NCBI GenBank assembly: GCA_964250615.1
Contig: CAXUGM010000015.1
DNA length: 64,000 bases
Direction: 5' to 3' (one strand)
Origin: Blautia sp900556555
GTDB lineage: Bacteria > Bacillota > Clostridia > Lachnospirales > Lachnospiraceae
Shown here: positions 34,741-42,603 of the stretch, piece after piece
Layout: every line of letters begins with the position of its first letter
Numbering within the stretch: position 1 is the first letter of the stretch
Notes under the pieces: generated by a model
What the model was told of the DNA's origin: nothing
What the model saw: the letters and a program-made list of their open reading frames with translations, nothing else
Database searches by the model: none
Program-made: the position numbers and the translations under genes

Positions 34741-35703
34741 ATGATACTATTACATATTTTATTAGGCATATTGAAGGTTGTGGGAATTCTGCTGCTGATT
34801 CTTGTGGGATTTGTTCTTCTGGGAATCCTGCTTTTGCTTTTTTGCCCTGTGGTATATGAAGGGGAGGCTCATAAGGATGCATCTGCCTATGGTGGATATC
34901 TGAAGATTTCCTGGCTGTTTCATATTTTATCTTTCCGATTGTTTTTCGGAAATCAGGAGCAGGGCAATGGGTATTCTGTTAAGATTTTCGGGGGTTCTAC
35001 AGAAAAAGTCAGAAAATTTTTGCAAAGCAGAAAGAAGAAAAAAAGTCAAAAAGAGCAGAAAAAGAATGCGGTATCTGTAATGGAAAGTTCTCCTAAAGAG
35101 ATAGCTCCTTGCAAGACAGAACCGTCAGAGGCTATTTCCACAGAAGGAAAAGAAGAGTATAAAGTCCAAAGAGAAAGGTTACAAGAGACAGAAGAACCAG
35201 AAGAATCTCAAGATAGTCTGTTTCTGGATAAAATTTCTTCGTTTTTTAGAAGTGTCTGGCATTTTCTAGGGGAAATTCCTGGTATTCCGGGAAAAATCCT
35301 CGGTTTTTTTCGGAAAATTGGGTTAACAGTGAAAAGGATTTGTGATAAGATAGACAAAATAAGAAAGGTTCTGGAGTCGGAACGGTTTGCAAGGTTAAAG
35401 GCACTTTTTCTGTATCATGGAAAGCGGACCTTTTTGCACATAAGACCTAGGAAAGTCCGGGGACATGTGAAAATGGGAACAGAAGATCCCTATATTACAG
35501 GACAGCTTTTAGCGATGGCAGGCATATTTTTTCCACTCTATGGAGAGCATATTACAATAGAACCTTATTTTGATACTAATATCCTGGAAGGGAATCTTTT
35601 TATAAAAGGGAGAATCTACGGTGGCTTTTTTGCTCACATGGCATGGAAGCTGTTCCTGGATTCTGATGTCCGGTATATGATAAAGAAAATAAAACAAGCG
35701 TAA
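34741..35703 (+). CDS. DUF2953 (YtfI-like) sporulation-associated membrane protein
   Basis: A 320-residue protein. Residues 1-35 are a long membrane anchor (VGILLLILVGFVLLGILLLLF). A short beta region follows. The middle (about 95-165) is a charged, low-complexity linker rich in Lys, Glu and Ser. The C-terminal 120 residues hold the DUF2953 domain (VRGHVKMGTEDPYITGQLLAMAGIF). In Bacillus ytfI sits next to ytfJ and belongs to the sporulation regulon; the same order is seen here. The exact role is not known. Confidence 0.8.
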   Translation: MILLHILLGILKVVGILLLILVGFVLLGILLLLFCPVVYEGEAHKDASAYGGYLKISWLFHILSFRLFFGNQEQGNGYSVKIFGGSTEKVRKFLQSRKKKKSQKEQKKNAVSVMESSPKEIAPCKTEPSEAISTEGKEEYKVQRERLQETEEPEESQDSLFLDKISSFFRSVWHFLGEIPGIPGKILGFFRKIGLTVKRICDKIDKIRKVLESERFARLKALFLYHGKRTFLHIRPRKVRGHVKMGTEDPYITGQLLAMAGIFFPLYGEHITIEPYFDTNILEGNLFIKGRIYGGFFAHMAWKLFLDSDVRYMIKKIKQA

Positions 35704-35715
35704 GGAGGAGCAGAT

Positions 35716-36117
35716 ATGGCTTCAGAAAACAATTTTCAGTCTACAGTAGAATCTTTATTTAAAGGAATGGATAGCTTTATTACCACAAAGACCGTGGTAG
35801 GAGATGCCATTACCGTGGGAGATACCATACTTCTTCCTCTGGTAGACGTATCCTTTGCAGTGGGAGCAGGAGCTTTTTCCGGTGAAAAGAAGAACAATGG
35901 AGGAGGCGGTATGGGAGGAAAGATTTCTCCAAGTGCAGTGCTTGTGATTTCCAATGGAGTTACAAAACTGGTGAATATCCGAAACCAAGATGGGCTGACC
36001 AAGATCCTGGATATGGTTCCGGACTTCCTGAATAAATTTTCAGAAGGAAAAAAGGATCCTGAAGTGATTGTCAATGAAGCAAAGGCTGACGTTGAAGAAA
36101 AAACAGAAGAGAAATAA
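35716..36117 (+). CDS. ytfJ: GerW family sporulation protein YtfJ
   Basis: A 133-residue protein of the YtfJ/GerW family, needed for full spore germination in Bacillus. The family core is visible: ESLFKGMDSFITTKTVVGDAI, TILLPLVDVSFAVGAGAF and a Gly-rich loop (GGGGMGGKISPSAVLVI). No signal peptide. A strong AAGGAGGAG site lies upstream. It follows ytfI-like DUF2953 by 12 bp and ends at a terminator. Confidence 0.93.
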   Translation: MASENNFQSTVESLFKGMDSFITTKTVVGDAITVGDTILLPLVDVSFAVGAGAFSGEKKNNGGGGMGGKISPSAVLVISNGVTKLVNIRNQDGLTKILDMVPDFLNKFSEGKKDPEVIVNEAKADVEEKTEEK

Positions 36118-36129
36118 AAAGGAAAAGAA

Positions 36130-36159
36130 ACTACCGCAGGTTATCTGTGGTAGTTTTTT
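36130..36159 (+). terminator. ytfJ terminator
   Basis: The arms ACTACCGCAG and CTGTGGTAGT form a 10-bp stem followed by TTTTTT. Confidence 0.9.
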
Positions 36160-36203
36160 GCATATACTAAACTAAGCAGAGGAAAGGAAAGGAGAAACAG
36201 AAT

Positions 36204-36344
36204 ATGAGCCGTGTGTGCGGTCTGTTTTTGTTTGGCATGGGAATTGGTCTTGTCATAGCACTGATATTTCCCAAAACTTTTTTTATGGTGATTATGGCTG
36301 CTCTGTGTCTCCTGGCAGGCTATAATCTGTTTTGTAGCTACTGA
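36204..36344 (+). CDS. Small membrane protein, 46 aa
   Basis: A short frame with a good ribosome site (AAAGGAGA, 8 bp before the ATG). The product is almost entirely hydrophobic, with two likely spans (about residues 4-22, and 25-42) split by a Pro-Lys turn, and three Cys. This suggests a tiny membrane peptide with hairpin topology. It stands between the ytfJ and rpmB genes. The family is not recognised. The ribosome site and lack of stops argue for a real gene, but it remains short. Confidence 0.6.
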   Translation: MSRVCGLFLFGMGIGLVIALIFPKTFFMVIMAALCLLAGYNLFCSY

Positions 36345-36369
36345 TGGTATAAAAATAAAATAGAAGGAT

Positions 36370-36407
36370 AGAGAAAAGCAGACCTTGTCCAAAGGACAAG
36401 GTCTGCT
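36370..36407 (-). terminator. rpmB terminator (minus strand)
   Basis: The arms AGCAGACCTTGTCC and GGACAAGGTCTGCT form a perfect 14-bp stem. Read on the minus strand it is followed by TTTTC, fitting a terminator for rpmB. It could also end the small plus-strand gene. Confidence 0.85.
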
Positions 36408-36424
36408 GATGTGTCAATCAGTAA

Positions 36425-36613
36425 TTAAGCTCTTTCAACTTTACCACTTCTTAAGCAGGAAGTACAAACATACATTTTCTTTGCGTTTCCGTCTTCTGTT
36501 TTAACTTTTACAGATTTGATGTTGGATTTCCACATTTTGTTTGATCTTCTATGAGAATGGCTCACATTGTTTCCGAAATGAGCACCTTTTTCACAAATTG
36601 CGCACTTTGCCAT
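36425..36613 (-). CDS. rpmB: 50S ribosomal protein L28
   Basis: A 62-residue ribosomal protein. It has the zinc-binding form (C+), with CAIC near the N-terminus and CTSC near the C-terminus, and the family blocks GNNVSHSHRRSNKMWKSNI and KKMYVCTSCLRSGKV. A strong AAGGAGGTG site precedes the ATG. It is transcribed alone and divergently from asp23, a frequent arrangement in Firmicutes. Confidence 0.97.
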   Translation of the reverse strand: MAKCAICEKGAHFGNNVSHSHRRSNKMWKSNIKSVKVKTEDGNAKKMYVCTSCLRSGKVERA

Positions 36614-36783
36614 GGTAGCACCTCCTTAAATTTATAATAAGTCCGTGTAACAAACTCACAACACTGCTTATTTTAGCAGATGAAGCTTATTTTTGCAAGT
36701 AAAATTATAAAAAAATTAAATTATTATTTCGTTTTTGGAAAAGATATGTTAGAATAGATAAAAAAGTATGGAGGTATCCGTGC

Positions 36784-37140
36784 ATGAATGGATTTGTTGA
36801 TACAGGATTAGGAAAAATTACAATTGATACAGATGTCATTGCTACTTATGCAGGAAGTGTAGCAGTAGAGTGTTTTGGAATCGTAGGAATGGCGGCTGTG
36901 AGTATGAAAGACGGGCTGGTAAAATTATTAAAGAGAGACAGCCTGAAACATGGAATCAATGTTCTTATCATAGACAATAAGGTAACTTTGGAATTTCATG
37001 TGATTGTAGCATATGGAGTGAGCATTTCTGCAGTTTCTGATAATTTGATCAGCAATGTAAAATACAAAGTGGAAGAGTTCACAGGACTTTCTATTGAAAA
37101 GATCAATATCCTTGTAGAAGGTGTAAGAGTTATCGACTAA
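36784..37140 (+). CDS. Asp23/Gls24 family protein
   Basis: A 118-residue cytoplasmic protein of the Asp23 family (YloU-like). The core is GKITIDTDVIATYAGSVAVECFGIVGMA and the later repeat VTLEFHVIVAYGVSI. Members are linked to envelope stress, and YloU-like ones sit upstream of the DAK2-type kinase gene, as here. An extended -10 (TGTTAGAAT, 36748-36756) with no good -35 lies 28 bp before the start. Divergent from rpmB. Confidence 0.92.
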   Translation: MNGFVDTGLGKITIDTDVIATYAGSVAVECFGIVGMAAVSMKDGLVKLLKRDSLKHGINVLIIDNKVTLEFHVIVAYGVSISAVSDNLISNVKYKVEEFTGLSIEKINILVEGVRVID

Positions 37141-37185
37141 ACCATAAGATAAAATAATGAATTGGATTTAAGGAGGAAACACGTT

Positions 37186-38835
37186 TTGAATACCAATACC
37201 GTTGATGCGAAAATGCTTAGCCGGATGTTCCTTTCCGGGGCTAAGAATCTGGAGGCAAAGAAAGAGTGGATTAATGAATTGAATGTATTCCCTGTTCCGG
37301 ATGGAGATACAGGAACCAATATGACACTGACGATTATGTCAGCAGCGTCTGAGGTCAGTGCATTAGAGAATCCTACCATGAAGACTCTGGCAAAAGCAAT
37401 TTCTTCCGGTTCTTTAAGAGGTGCAAGAGGTAACTCCGGTGTTATTCTCTCACAGCTTTTAAGAGGATTCACAAAAGTAATTGAGAAATCAGAAACTGCG
37501 GATGCAGTAACATTTGCCAAAGCTTTTGAAAAAGGTGTAGAAACTGCTTATAAGGCAGTTATGAAACCAAAAGAAGGTACCATTCTTACAGTTGCAAAAG
37601 GTGCTGCTGTGAAGGCACTGGAGATTGCTGATGATGCAGAGAATCTGGAGAGCTTTTTTGCAGATGTGATTGCAGAGGCAGAAGCAGTGCTTGCAAAGAC
37701 TCCGGAAATGCTTCCGGTGCTGAAAGAGGCAGGTGTAGTGGACTCTGGCGGACAGGGTCTTCTGGAAGTTTTAAAAGGTGCCTTTGATGGCTTCCTGGGC
37801 AAGGAAATTGACCTGACTTTTGAAAAACCAACATCAGGAATTACAGTAAAATCGGTTTCTGCTGAAGAGAGCAATATTAAATTTGGATATTGTACAGAGT
37901 TCATTATTATGCTGGAAAAAGAGTTCCCGGAAAAAGAAGAAAAAGCTTTCAAGGAATATCTGATGTCCATCGGTGATTCTCTGGTAGTAGTGGCAGATGA
38001 TGAAATCGTTAAAGTCCATGTACATACCAATGATCCGGGACAGGCAATTCAGAGGGCATTGACGTATGGACAGTTATCCAATATGAAGATTGATAATATG
38101 CGTCTGGAGCATCATGAAAAAGTAATCAAAGAAGCGGAGAAAATGGCAGCTCAGCAGGCTGTTTTGGAACCTGCAAAAGAAGTAGGATTTATTTCTGTAT
38201 CTGTAGGCCAGGGAATGGGTGATATTTTCCGTGAACTTGGTGCAGATTATCTGATTGAAGGCGGACAGACCATGAATCCAAGTACAGAAGATGTGCTTCA
38301 GGCAATTTCTCATGTAAATGCGAAAAATATTTTCATTTTCCCAAATAACAAAAATATTATTCTGGCTGCAAACCAGGCCAGGGATCTGACAGAAGACAAA
38401 AATATCATTGTCATCCCTACCAAGACGATTCCACAGGGAATTACAGCATTGATTTCCTATGTTCCGGATAAGACGGTAGAGCAGAATACAGAAGAAATGA
38501 TGGAAGCCATGGGAAATGTAAAGACTGGCCAGATTACCTATGCAGTAAGAGATACCAGAATTGATGATAAGGAAATCCGTCAGGGAGATATTATGGGAAT
38601 TGGTGACCATGGTATTCTTGCAGTAGGAAAAGAAATCGAAGATACTGCTGTGGCAACCGTACAGGAAATGACAGATGAAGATTCTGAGATTATCAGTATT
38701 TATTATGGTGCTGATGTATCAGCAGAAGATGCAGAACAGCTTGCAGAACGTCTGGAAGACATGTATCCGGATTATGATGTGGAATTAAACGAAGGCGGAC
38801 AGCCAATTTATTATTATGTTGTTTCTGTAGAATAA
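37186..38835 (+). CDS. fakA: DAK2-domain fatty acid kinase-like protein (FakA/YloV)
   Basis: About 549 residues. The N-terminal ATP-binding DhaL/DAK2 domain (about 5-200) shows NVFPVPDGDTGTNM and GARGNSGVILSQ. It is followed by a middle domain and a C-terminal DegV-related region (GDIFRELGADYLIEGGQTMNPS). In other Firmicutes FakA phosphorylates fatty acids held by a separate FakB protein, feeding phospholipid synthesis; no FakB is in this window. The start is TTG at 37186 with AGGAGG 9 bp upstream; a TTG at 37162 lies before that site. Confidence 0.9.
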   Translation: MNTNTVDAKMLSRMFLSGAKNLEAKKEWINELNVFPVPDGDTGTNMTLTIMSAASEVSALENPTMKTLAKAISSGSLRGARGNSGVILSQLLRGFTKVIEKSETADAVTFAKAFEKGVETAYKAVMKPKEGTILTVAKGAAVKALEIADDAENLESFFADVIAEAEAVLAKTPEMLPVLKEAGVVDSGGQGLLEVLKGAFDGFLGKEIDLTFEKPTSGITVKSVSAEESNIKFGYCTEFIIMLEKEFPEKEEKAFKEYLMSIGDSLVVVADDEIVKVHVHTNDPGQAIQRALTYGQLSNMKIDNMRLEHHEKVIKEAEKMAAQQAVLEPAKEVGFISVSVGQGMGDIFRELGADYLIEGGQTMNPSTEDVLQAISHVNAKNIFIFPNNKNIILAANQARDLTEDKNIIVIPTKTIPQGITALISYVPDKTVEQNTEEMMEAMGNVKTGQITYAVRDTRIDDKEIRQGDIMGIGDHGILAVGKEIEDTAVATVQEMTDEDSEIISIYYGADVSAEDAEQLAERLEDMYPDYDVELNEGGQPIYYYVVSVE

Positions 38836-38840
38836 AAAAG

Positions 38841-38895
38841 AGGACTGTGGCACAAAAGGGTGAAGAAATCCCAGGTGCGGCAGTCCTGTTGTTTT
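38841..38895 (+). promoter_or_regulatory. Terminator-like hairpin directly ahead of the recG ribosome site
   Basis: AGGACTG..GCAC (38841-38853) pairs with GTGC..CAGTCCT (38875-38887), followed by GTTGTTTT and then at once by the recG ribosome site GGGAGG. It may end part of the fakA transcripts or tune recG expression. Confidence 0.45.
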
Positions 38896-38907
38896 GGGAG
38901 GAAAAGG

Positions 38908-40965
38908 TTGAGAGAGCAGGAAAACATACGGAGTATTAAGGGAATCGGGGAAAAAACAGAGAAGTTACTGGAAAAAGTTGGCATTACAACAGTAGGAGAC
39001 TTTCTGGGCTATTATCCCAGAGACTATGATGAGTATAAAGAGCCTGTAACCGTGCGGGAGGTGAAGGTGGGAGAAAAATGTGCAGTATCCGGCAGGATTA
39101 CAGGGAAACCTGGACTGCAAAGCACAGGGAGAAAGTCTGTTGTTACTGCAAATATCCGGGAAGAAAATCATCTGCTGCAGCTTACCTGGTATAATATGCC
39201 GTTTCTTAGAAATACATTGCAGCCAGGAGGCCTATACGTGTTTCGTGGGACTGTGGCTGAGAAAAGAGGAAGGCTTGTTATGGAACAGCCGGAAATTTTC
39301 GGGAGAGAAGATTATCAAAAAATGCTGCACACCTTATATCCCATTTACAGCCTGACCAAAGGGCTTACCAACAAGTTTATGGTAAAAACCCTGCATCAGA
39401 TACTGGAAGACAGGGAAATGGTGCAGGAATACCTCCCGGAAGAATTCCGGAATCATTACCAGCTGGCAGAATATAATTATGCGGTATCCCATATTCATTT
39501 TCCGACAGACAGGGAAGATTTGCTGCTTGGGCATAAAAGACTTGTGTTTGATGAGTTTTTATTTTTTATTTTGTCTGTCAGGATGATGAAGGAGCAAAAT
39601 GCGGAGGCAGTCAATGAATTTCCCATGAAACCAGTGTGGGAGACTGAGAATCTTATGGAGTCTTTGCCTTATCAGCTTACCAATGCCCAGAAACGGGTCT
39701 GGAATGAAATAGAGACCGGAATGACAGGGAAAACCTTGATGTCCAGGCTTGTTCAAGGGGATGTCGGAAGCGGAAAAACCATCATTGCATTTTTGGCAAT
39801 GATTCTTGCTGCAGCAAATGGTTATCAGGCGGCTCTTATGGCACCCACAGAGGTTCTGGCAAAGCAGCATTATGAAGGTTTGTGTGCCCTGCTGGAAGAG
39901 CATGGGCTTGGGTATAAAGTTTTGCTTTTAACTGGTTCTAATACAGCAAAAGAGAAAAGAGAGCGGTATGAAAAGATGGCATCCGGGGAGGCTAGCCTGA
40001 TTATTGGTACGCATGCTTTGATCCAGGAAAAAGCCCAGTACAAAAATCTTGCACTGGTCATCACAGATGAGCAGCACAGGTTTGGAGTAAAACAAAGAGA
40101 GACTTTTTCCGGAAAAGGAGGAAAACCCCATGTTCTGGTAATGAGTGCGACGCCGATTCCCAGAACTCTGGCAATTATTTTATATGGAGATCTTGACATT
40201 TCGATTATGGATGAATTGCCTGCAAAAAGACTGCCTATTAAAAACTGTGTGGTAAATACTTCCTACCGCCCGGCTGCCTACCGTTTTATCAGGAAACAGG
40301 CAGAGGAAGGGCGTCAAATCTATGTGATCTGTCCTATGGTGGAAGAAAGCGAAGGGCTGGATGCAGAAAATGTCACAGAATATAGTAAAAAACTAAGAGA
40401 AATACTGCCGGACACCATAAAAGTCGAATGTCTTCATGGCCGCATGAAAGCAAATCAGAAAAATCAGATCATGGAAGCTTTTTCAAAGAATGAGATTCAG
40501 GTTCTGGTTTCTACCACGGTTATTGAGGTAGGAGTAAATGTGCCAAATGCCACTGTCATGATGGTAGAAAATGCGGAACGTTTTGGTCTGGCTCAGCTTC
40601 ATCAGCTCAGAGGGCGTGTAGGGCGTGGTGAATACCAGTCCTATTGTATTTTCGTTCAGGGTGGTGAGGAAGAAGAAACCAGAAAGAGACTGGAAATCCT
40701 GGAAAAATCAAACGATGGATTCCAGATTGCGGGTGAAGATCTCAGGCTTCGAGGACCAGGAGACTTTTTTGGGGTACGCCAAAGCGGAATGATGGAATTT
40801 AAGCTGGCAGACATTTTTCAGGATTCGGAAATCCTAAAACAGGCAGGGGAAGCAGCAGGTGCAATTCTTATGTCAGACCCGGAATTGTCCCTGGAAGAAC
40901 ACCGGTTATTGAAGGAGAGGCTGCTTGCTTATGGAAAAGAACGCATTGAAATGCCGGGCATTTAG
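38908..40965 (+). CDS. recG: ATP-dependent DNA helicase RecG
   Basis: Rescues stalled replication forks and processes junctions, 685 residues. The N-terminal wedge/OB domain begins at IKGIGEKTEKLLEKVG. The helicase core has Walker A QGDVGSGKTI, the DEAD-type box ITDEQHRFGV, motif III MSATPIPRTL, motif V/VI TTVIEVGVNVPNA and QLRGRVGRG. The start is TTG at 38908, placed 6 bp after GGGAGG, and fits the family N-terminus; a GTG at 38860 would add 16 residues unlike the family. It ends at a terminator. Confidence 0.97.
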   Translation: MREQENIRSIKGIGEKTEKLLEKVGITTVGDFLGYYPRDYDEYKEPVTVREVKVGEKCAVSGRITGKPGLQSTGRKSVVTANIREENHLLQLTWYNMPFLRNTLQPGGLYVFRGTVAEKRGRLVMEQPEIFGREDYQKMLHTLYPIYSLTKGLTNKFMVKTLHQILEDREMVQEYLPEEFRNHYQLAEYNYAVSHIHFPTDREDLLLGHKRLVFDEFLFFILSVRMMKEQNAEAVNEFPMKPVWETENLMESLPYQLTNAQKRVWNEIETGMTGKTLMSRLVQGDVGSGKTIIAFLAMILAAANGYQAALMAPTEVLAKQHYEGLCALLEEHGLGYKVLLLTGSNTAKEKRERYEKMASGEASLIIGTHALIQEKAQYKNLALVITDEQHRFGVKQRETFSGKGGKPHVLVMSATPIPRTLAIILYGDLDISIMDELPAKRLPIKNCVVNTSYRPAAYRFIRKQAEEGRQIYVICPMVEESEGLDAENVTEYSKKLREILPDTIKVECLHGRMKANQKNQIMEAFSKNEIQVLVSTTVIEVGVNVPNATVMMVENAERFGLAQLHQLRGRVGRGEYQSYCIFVQGGEEEETRKRLEILEKSNDGFQIAGEDLRLRGPGDFFGVRQSGMMEFKLADIFQDSEILKQAGEAAGAILMSDPELSLEEHRLLKERLLAYGKERIEMPGI

Positions 40966-40998
40966 AATAGATAGGTGAAAGAATGGAGATATCTTTTG

Positions 40999-41036
40999 AA
41001 AAAAGTGCAAGTATTTGGTCTTTTTTTGCACTTTTT
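40999..41036 (+). terminator. recG terminator
   Basis: The arms AAAAAGTGCAA and TTGCACTTTTT form an 11-bp stem that ends in its own T tract. The rest of the gap up to 41155 is AT-rich without other features. Confidence 0.8.
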
Positions 41037-41155
41037 CCAAGAAGCAAAGGAGAAGATTTGATGTTTTTGAGGTTTATCCCTTTACTTTTTGAGAATTTTC
41101 ATGCATTTTTACCTGTGGCACATAAAAACATAGAAATCAGAAGAAAACAGAAAAC

Positions 41156-41184
41156 TTGAAAAATTCCAGGAAAAGGTATATGAT
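41156..41184 (+). promoter_or_regulatory. Promoter of the DUF6465 gene
   Basis: TTGAAA (41156-41161) and TATGAT (41179-41184) with 17 bp between, 32 bp before the start codon. Confidence 0.75.
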
Positions 41185-41216
41185 ATGTGAGACATGTAAT
41201 AAAGGAGGAGAATGTA

Positions 41217-41597
41217 ATGTCAGTTAGAAAGACAACCACAAAGGCTGCAAAAGCAACAACAGCAGCAGATGTAAAGACTACTCCGGCGAAGACAGAAGAG
41301 ATTAAGACAGAAACCGTTTCCACAAAAAAAGCACCTATAAAGAGAGCTGCTGCAAAAAAAGCTGCTGCAACGGTGAAAAAAGCAGAAGTAAAAGAGGCTG
41401 TATATATCCAGTTTGCTGGATCTGAGTATAATTTAGATGAAATCAGAGCAAACGTGAAGAAAGCCTGGACAGAAGAAACAGGAAACAAGGAAAGCGACAT
41501 CAAGGAAGTACAGATTTACGTAAAACCAGAAGAACATGCAGCATATTATGTTGTAAATCAGGAAGTGGTAGAGGGCGGAAGAAAAATCAACCTGTAA
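41217..41597 (+). CDS. DUF6465-like protein with a Lys/Ala/Thr-rich N-terminus
   Basis: A 126-residue protein. Residues 1-60 are an unstructured, basic Lys-Ala-Thr tail like that of histone H1 or a bacterial nucleoid protein. Residues 62-126 form a compact domain (VYIQFAGSEYNLDEIRANVKKAW ... QIYVKPEEHAAYYVVNQ). I recall this as DUF6465, common in Lachnospiraceae. Nucleic acid binding by the tail is an inference. AAAGGAGG precedes the ATG by 8 bp. Single gene with its own promoter and terminator. Confidence 0.8.
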   Translation: MSVRKTTTKAAKATTAADVKTTPAKTEEIKTETVSTKKAPIKRAAAKKAAATVKKAEVKEAVYIQFAGSEYNLDEIRANVKKAWTEETGNKESDIKEVQIYVKPEEHAAYYVVNQEVVEGGRKINL

Positions 41598-41611
41598 TAC
41601 TGCTCACAAGA

Positions 41612-41666
41612 AAGAGGGGATTCCTTTTGCTGTCTTTGAAGACAGCAGAAGAAAACCCCTCTTTTT
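41612..41666. terminator. Terminator between the DUF6465 and SASP genes
   Basis: AAGAGGGG and CCCCTCTT close a long stem that contains a second hairpin (GCTGTCTT/GACAGC), followed by TTTTT. It can also serve the convergent SASP gene. Confidence 0.85.
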
Positions 41667-41692
41667 ATCTGTTTTTTATACTACTAAGCTTT

Positions 41693-41920
41693 TTAGAGTG
41701 GCTGGGAAGAACCGGAACCAGACATCTGTCTTTCCTGTGCTTCAATCATCTTCTTCACCATATAGCCACCTACAGAACCATTCTGTTTGGAAGTTAAGTT
41801 TCCGTTATACCCGTCAGTAAGAGGTACACCTAACTCATTGGCAACTTCATATTTGAAGCGGTTTAATGCACCCTTTGCTTCCGGTACTGCTGCTTTGTTA
41901 GAAGAATTAGTATTAGACAT
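41693..41920 (-). CDS. Alpha/beta-type small acid-soluble spore protein
   Basis: A 75-residue SASP, which coats and protects DNA in dormant spores. The two SASP signatures are visible: ALNRFKYEVANELGVPL with the germination-protease site in the EVANELG context, and NGNLTSKQNGSVGGYMVKKMI. AAAGGAGGAAC lies upstream of the ATG. It is a direct sign that the organism forms spores. A sigma-G-like promoter lies 42-70 bp upstream. Confidence 0.96.
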   Translation of the reverse strand: MSNTNSSNKAAVPEAKGALNRFKYEVANELGVPLTDGYNGNLTSKQNGSVGGYMVKKMIEAQERQMSGSGSSQPL

Positions 41921-41961
41921 TTTTTGTTCCTCCTTTGGAATGTGTTTTTGTGTTACAATGC

Positions 41962-41990
41962 TAGTATGTGACAGAGAAATTTTTTTACCC
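41962..41990 (-). promoter_or_regulatory. Sigma-G-like promoter of the SASP gene
   Basis: On the minus strand CATACTA (41968-41962) matches the -10 of forespore sigma-G promoters. GGGTAA (41990-41985) with 16 bp spacing is a weak match to the -35. Position and gene function fit. Confidence 0.55.
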
Positions 41991-42008
41991 TAGAAGTTCT
42001 TTCATATT

Positions 42009-42047
42009 TTGACAAATTCTGAGAAATGTATTACAATTAATTCTCAG
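42009..42047 (+). promoter_or_regulatory. mgsA-like upstream promoter P1 with dyad
   Basis: TTGACA (42009-42014) and TACAAT (42032-42037) with 17 bp between. A 7-bp inverted repeat, CTGAGAA (42019-42025) and TTCTCAG (42041-42047), spans the -10 and start point and could be an operator. Confidence 0.6.
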
Positions 42048-42100
42048 ATTTATGTTGCAGAGTGGTTTTTGTAAAAAGTGTATAAATTGCCAAAAAATAA

Positions 42101-42129
42101 TTGAAAAAAGTTGGTGTTTTTGCTATAAT
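42101..42129 (+). promoter_or_regulatory. mgsA-like downstream promoter P2
   Basis: TTGAAA (42101-42106) and TATAAT (42124-42129) with 17 bp between. The transcript would begin with a small hairpin, AGAGCTT-TAAG-AAGCTCT (42147-42164), about 34 nt before the start codon. Confidence 0.75.
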
Positions 42130-42197
42130 TACTCTGGACTACAAGCAGAGCTTTAAGAAGCTCTTCTGAAGTTATTAAAAAAATAAGGATGATGTAA

Positions 42198-42590
42198 ATG
42201 AACGTTGGGATTATAGCACATAACAGTAAGAAAGCATTGATTGAAGATTTCTGTATTGCTTATAAGAACATGCTGGCAAAACATGAAATCTATGCAACAG
42301 GTACAACAGGAAGAAGAATAGAAGAAGCTGCAAATCTCCATGTCCATAAGTTTCTGCCGGGCAGTATGGGAGGAGACAAACAGTTTACAGAGATGATTGA
42401 GCGGGGCGATATTGATATGGTGATCTTTTTTTATAACCCGGCTATGATCAATCCAAAAGAACCGGATGTATATCAGATTTCCAGATGCTGTGATCAGTAC
42501 AATATTCCTATTGCTACGAATATTGCTACTGCAGAGTCCCTGATACTTGGTTTGGATCAGGGAGATTTGGATTACCGGTTAAACCGTTAG
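42198..42590 (+). CDS. mgsA: Methylglyoxal synthase-like protein with altered active site
   Basis: A 130-residue protein that aligns with methylglyoxal synthase without gaps (E. coli number minus 11). MGS turns dihydroxyacetone phosphate into methylglyoxal. The ATGTTG phosphate-binding block, His8 (E. coli His19), Asp60 in GGD (Asp71, the catalytic base) and Asp90 (Asp101) are kept. Three residues differ: Asn9 for Asp20, Asn80 for Asp91 and Lys87 for His98. It may be a slow or changed enzyme, or a regulatory paralogue. The symbol reflects homology only. It has two promoters and is followed by rsmD after 13 bp. Confidence 0.8.
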   Translation: MNVGIIAHNSKKALIEDFCIAYKNMLAKHEIYATGTTGRRIEEAANLHVHKFLPGSMGGDKQFTEMIERGDIDMVIFFYNPAMINPKEPDVYQISRCCDQYNIPIATNIATAESLILGLDQGDLDYRLNR

Positions 42591-42603
42591 AGGAAACGAG
42601 TAT

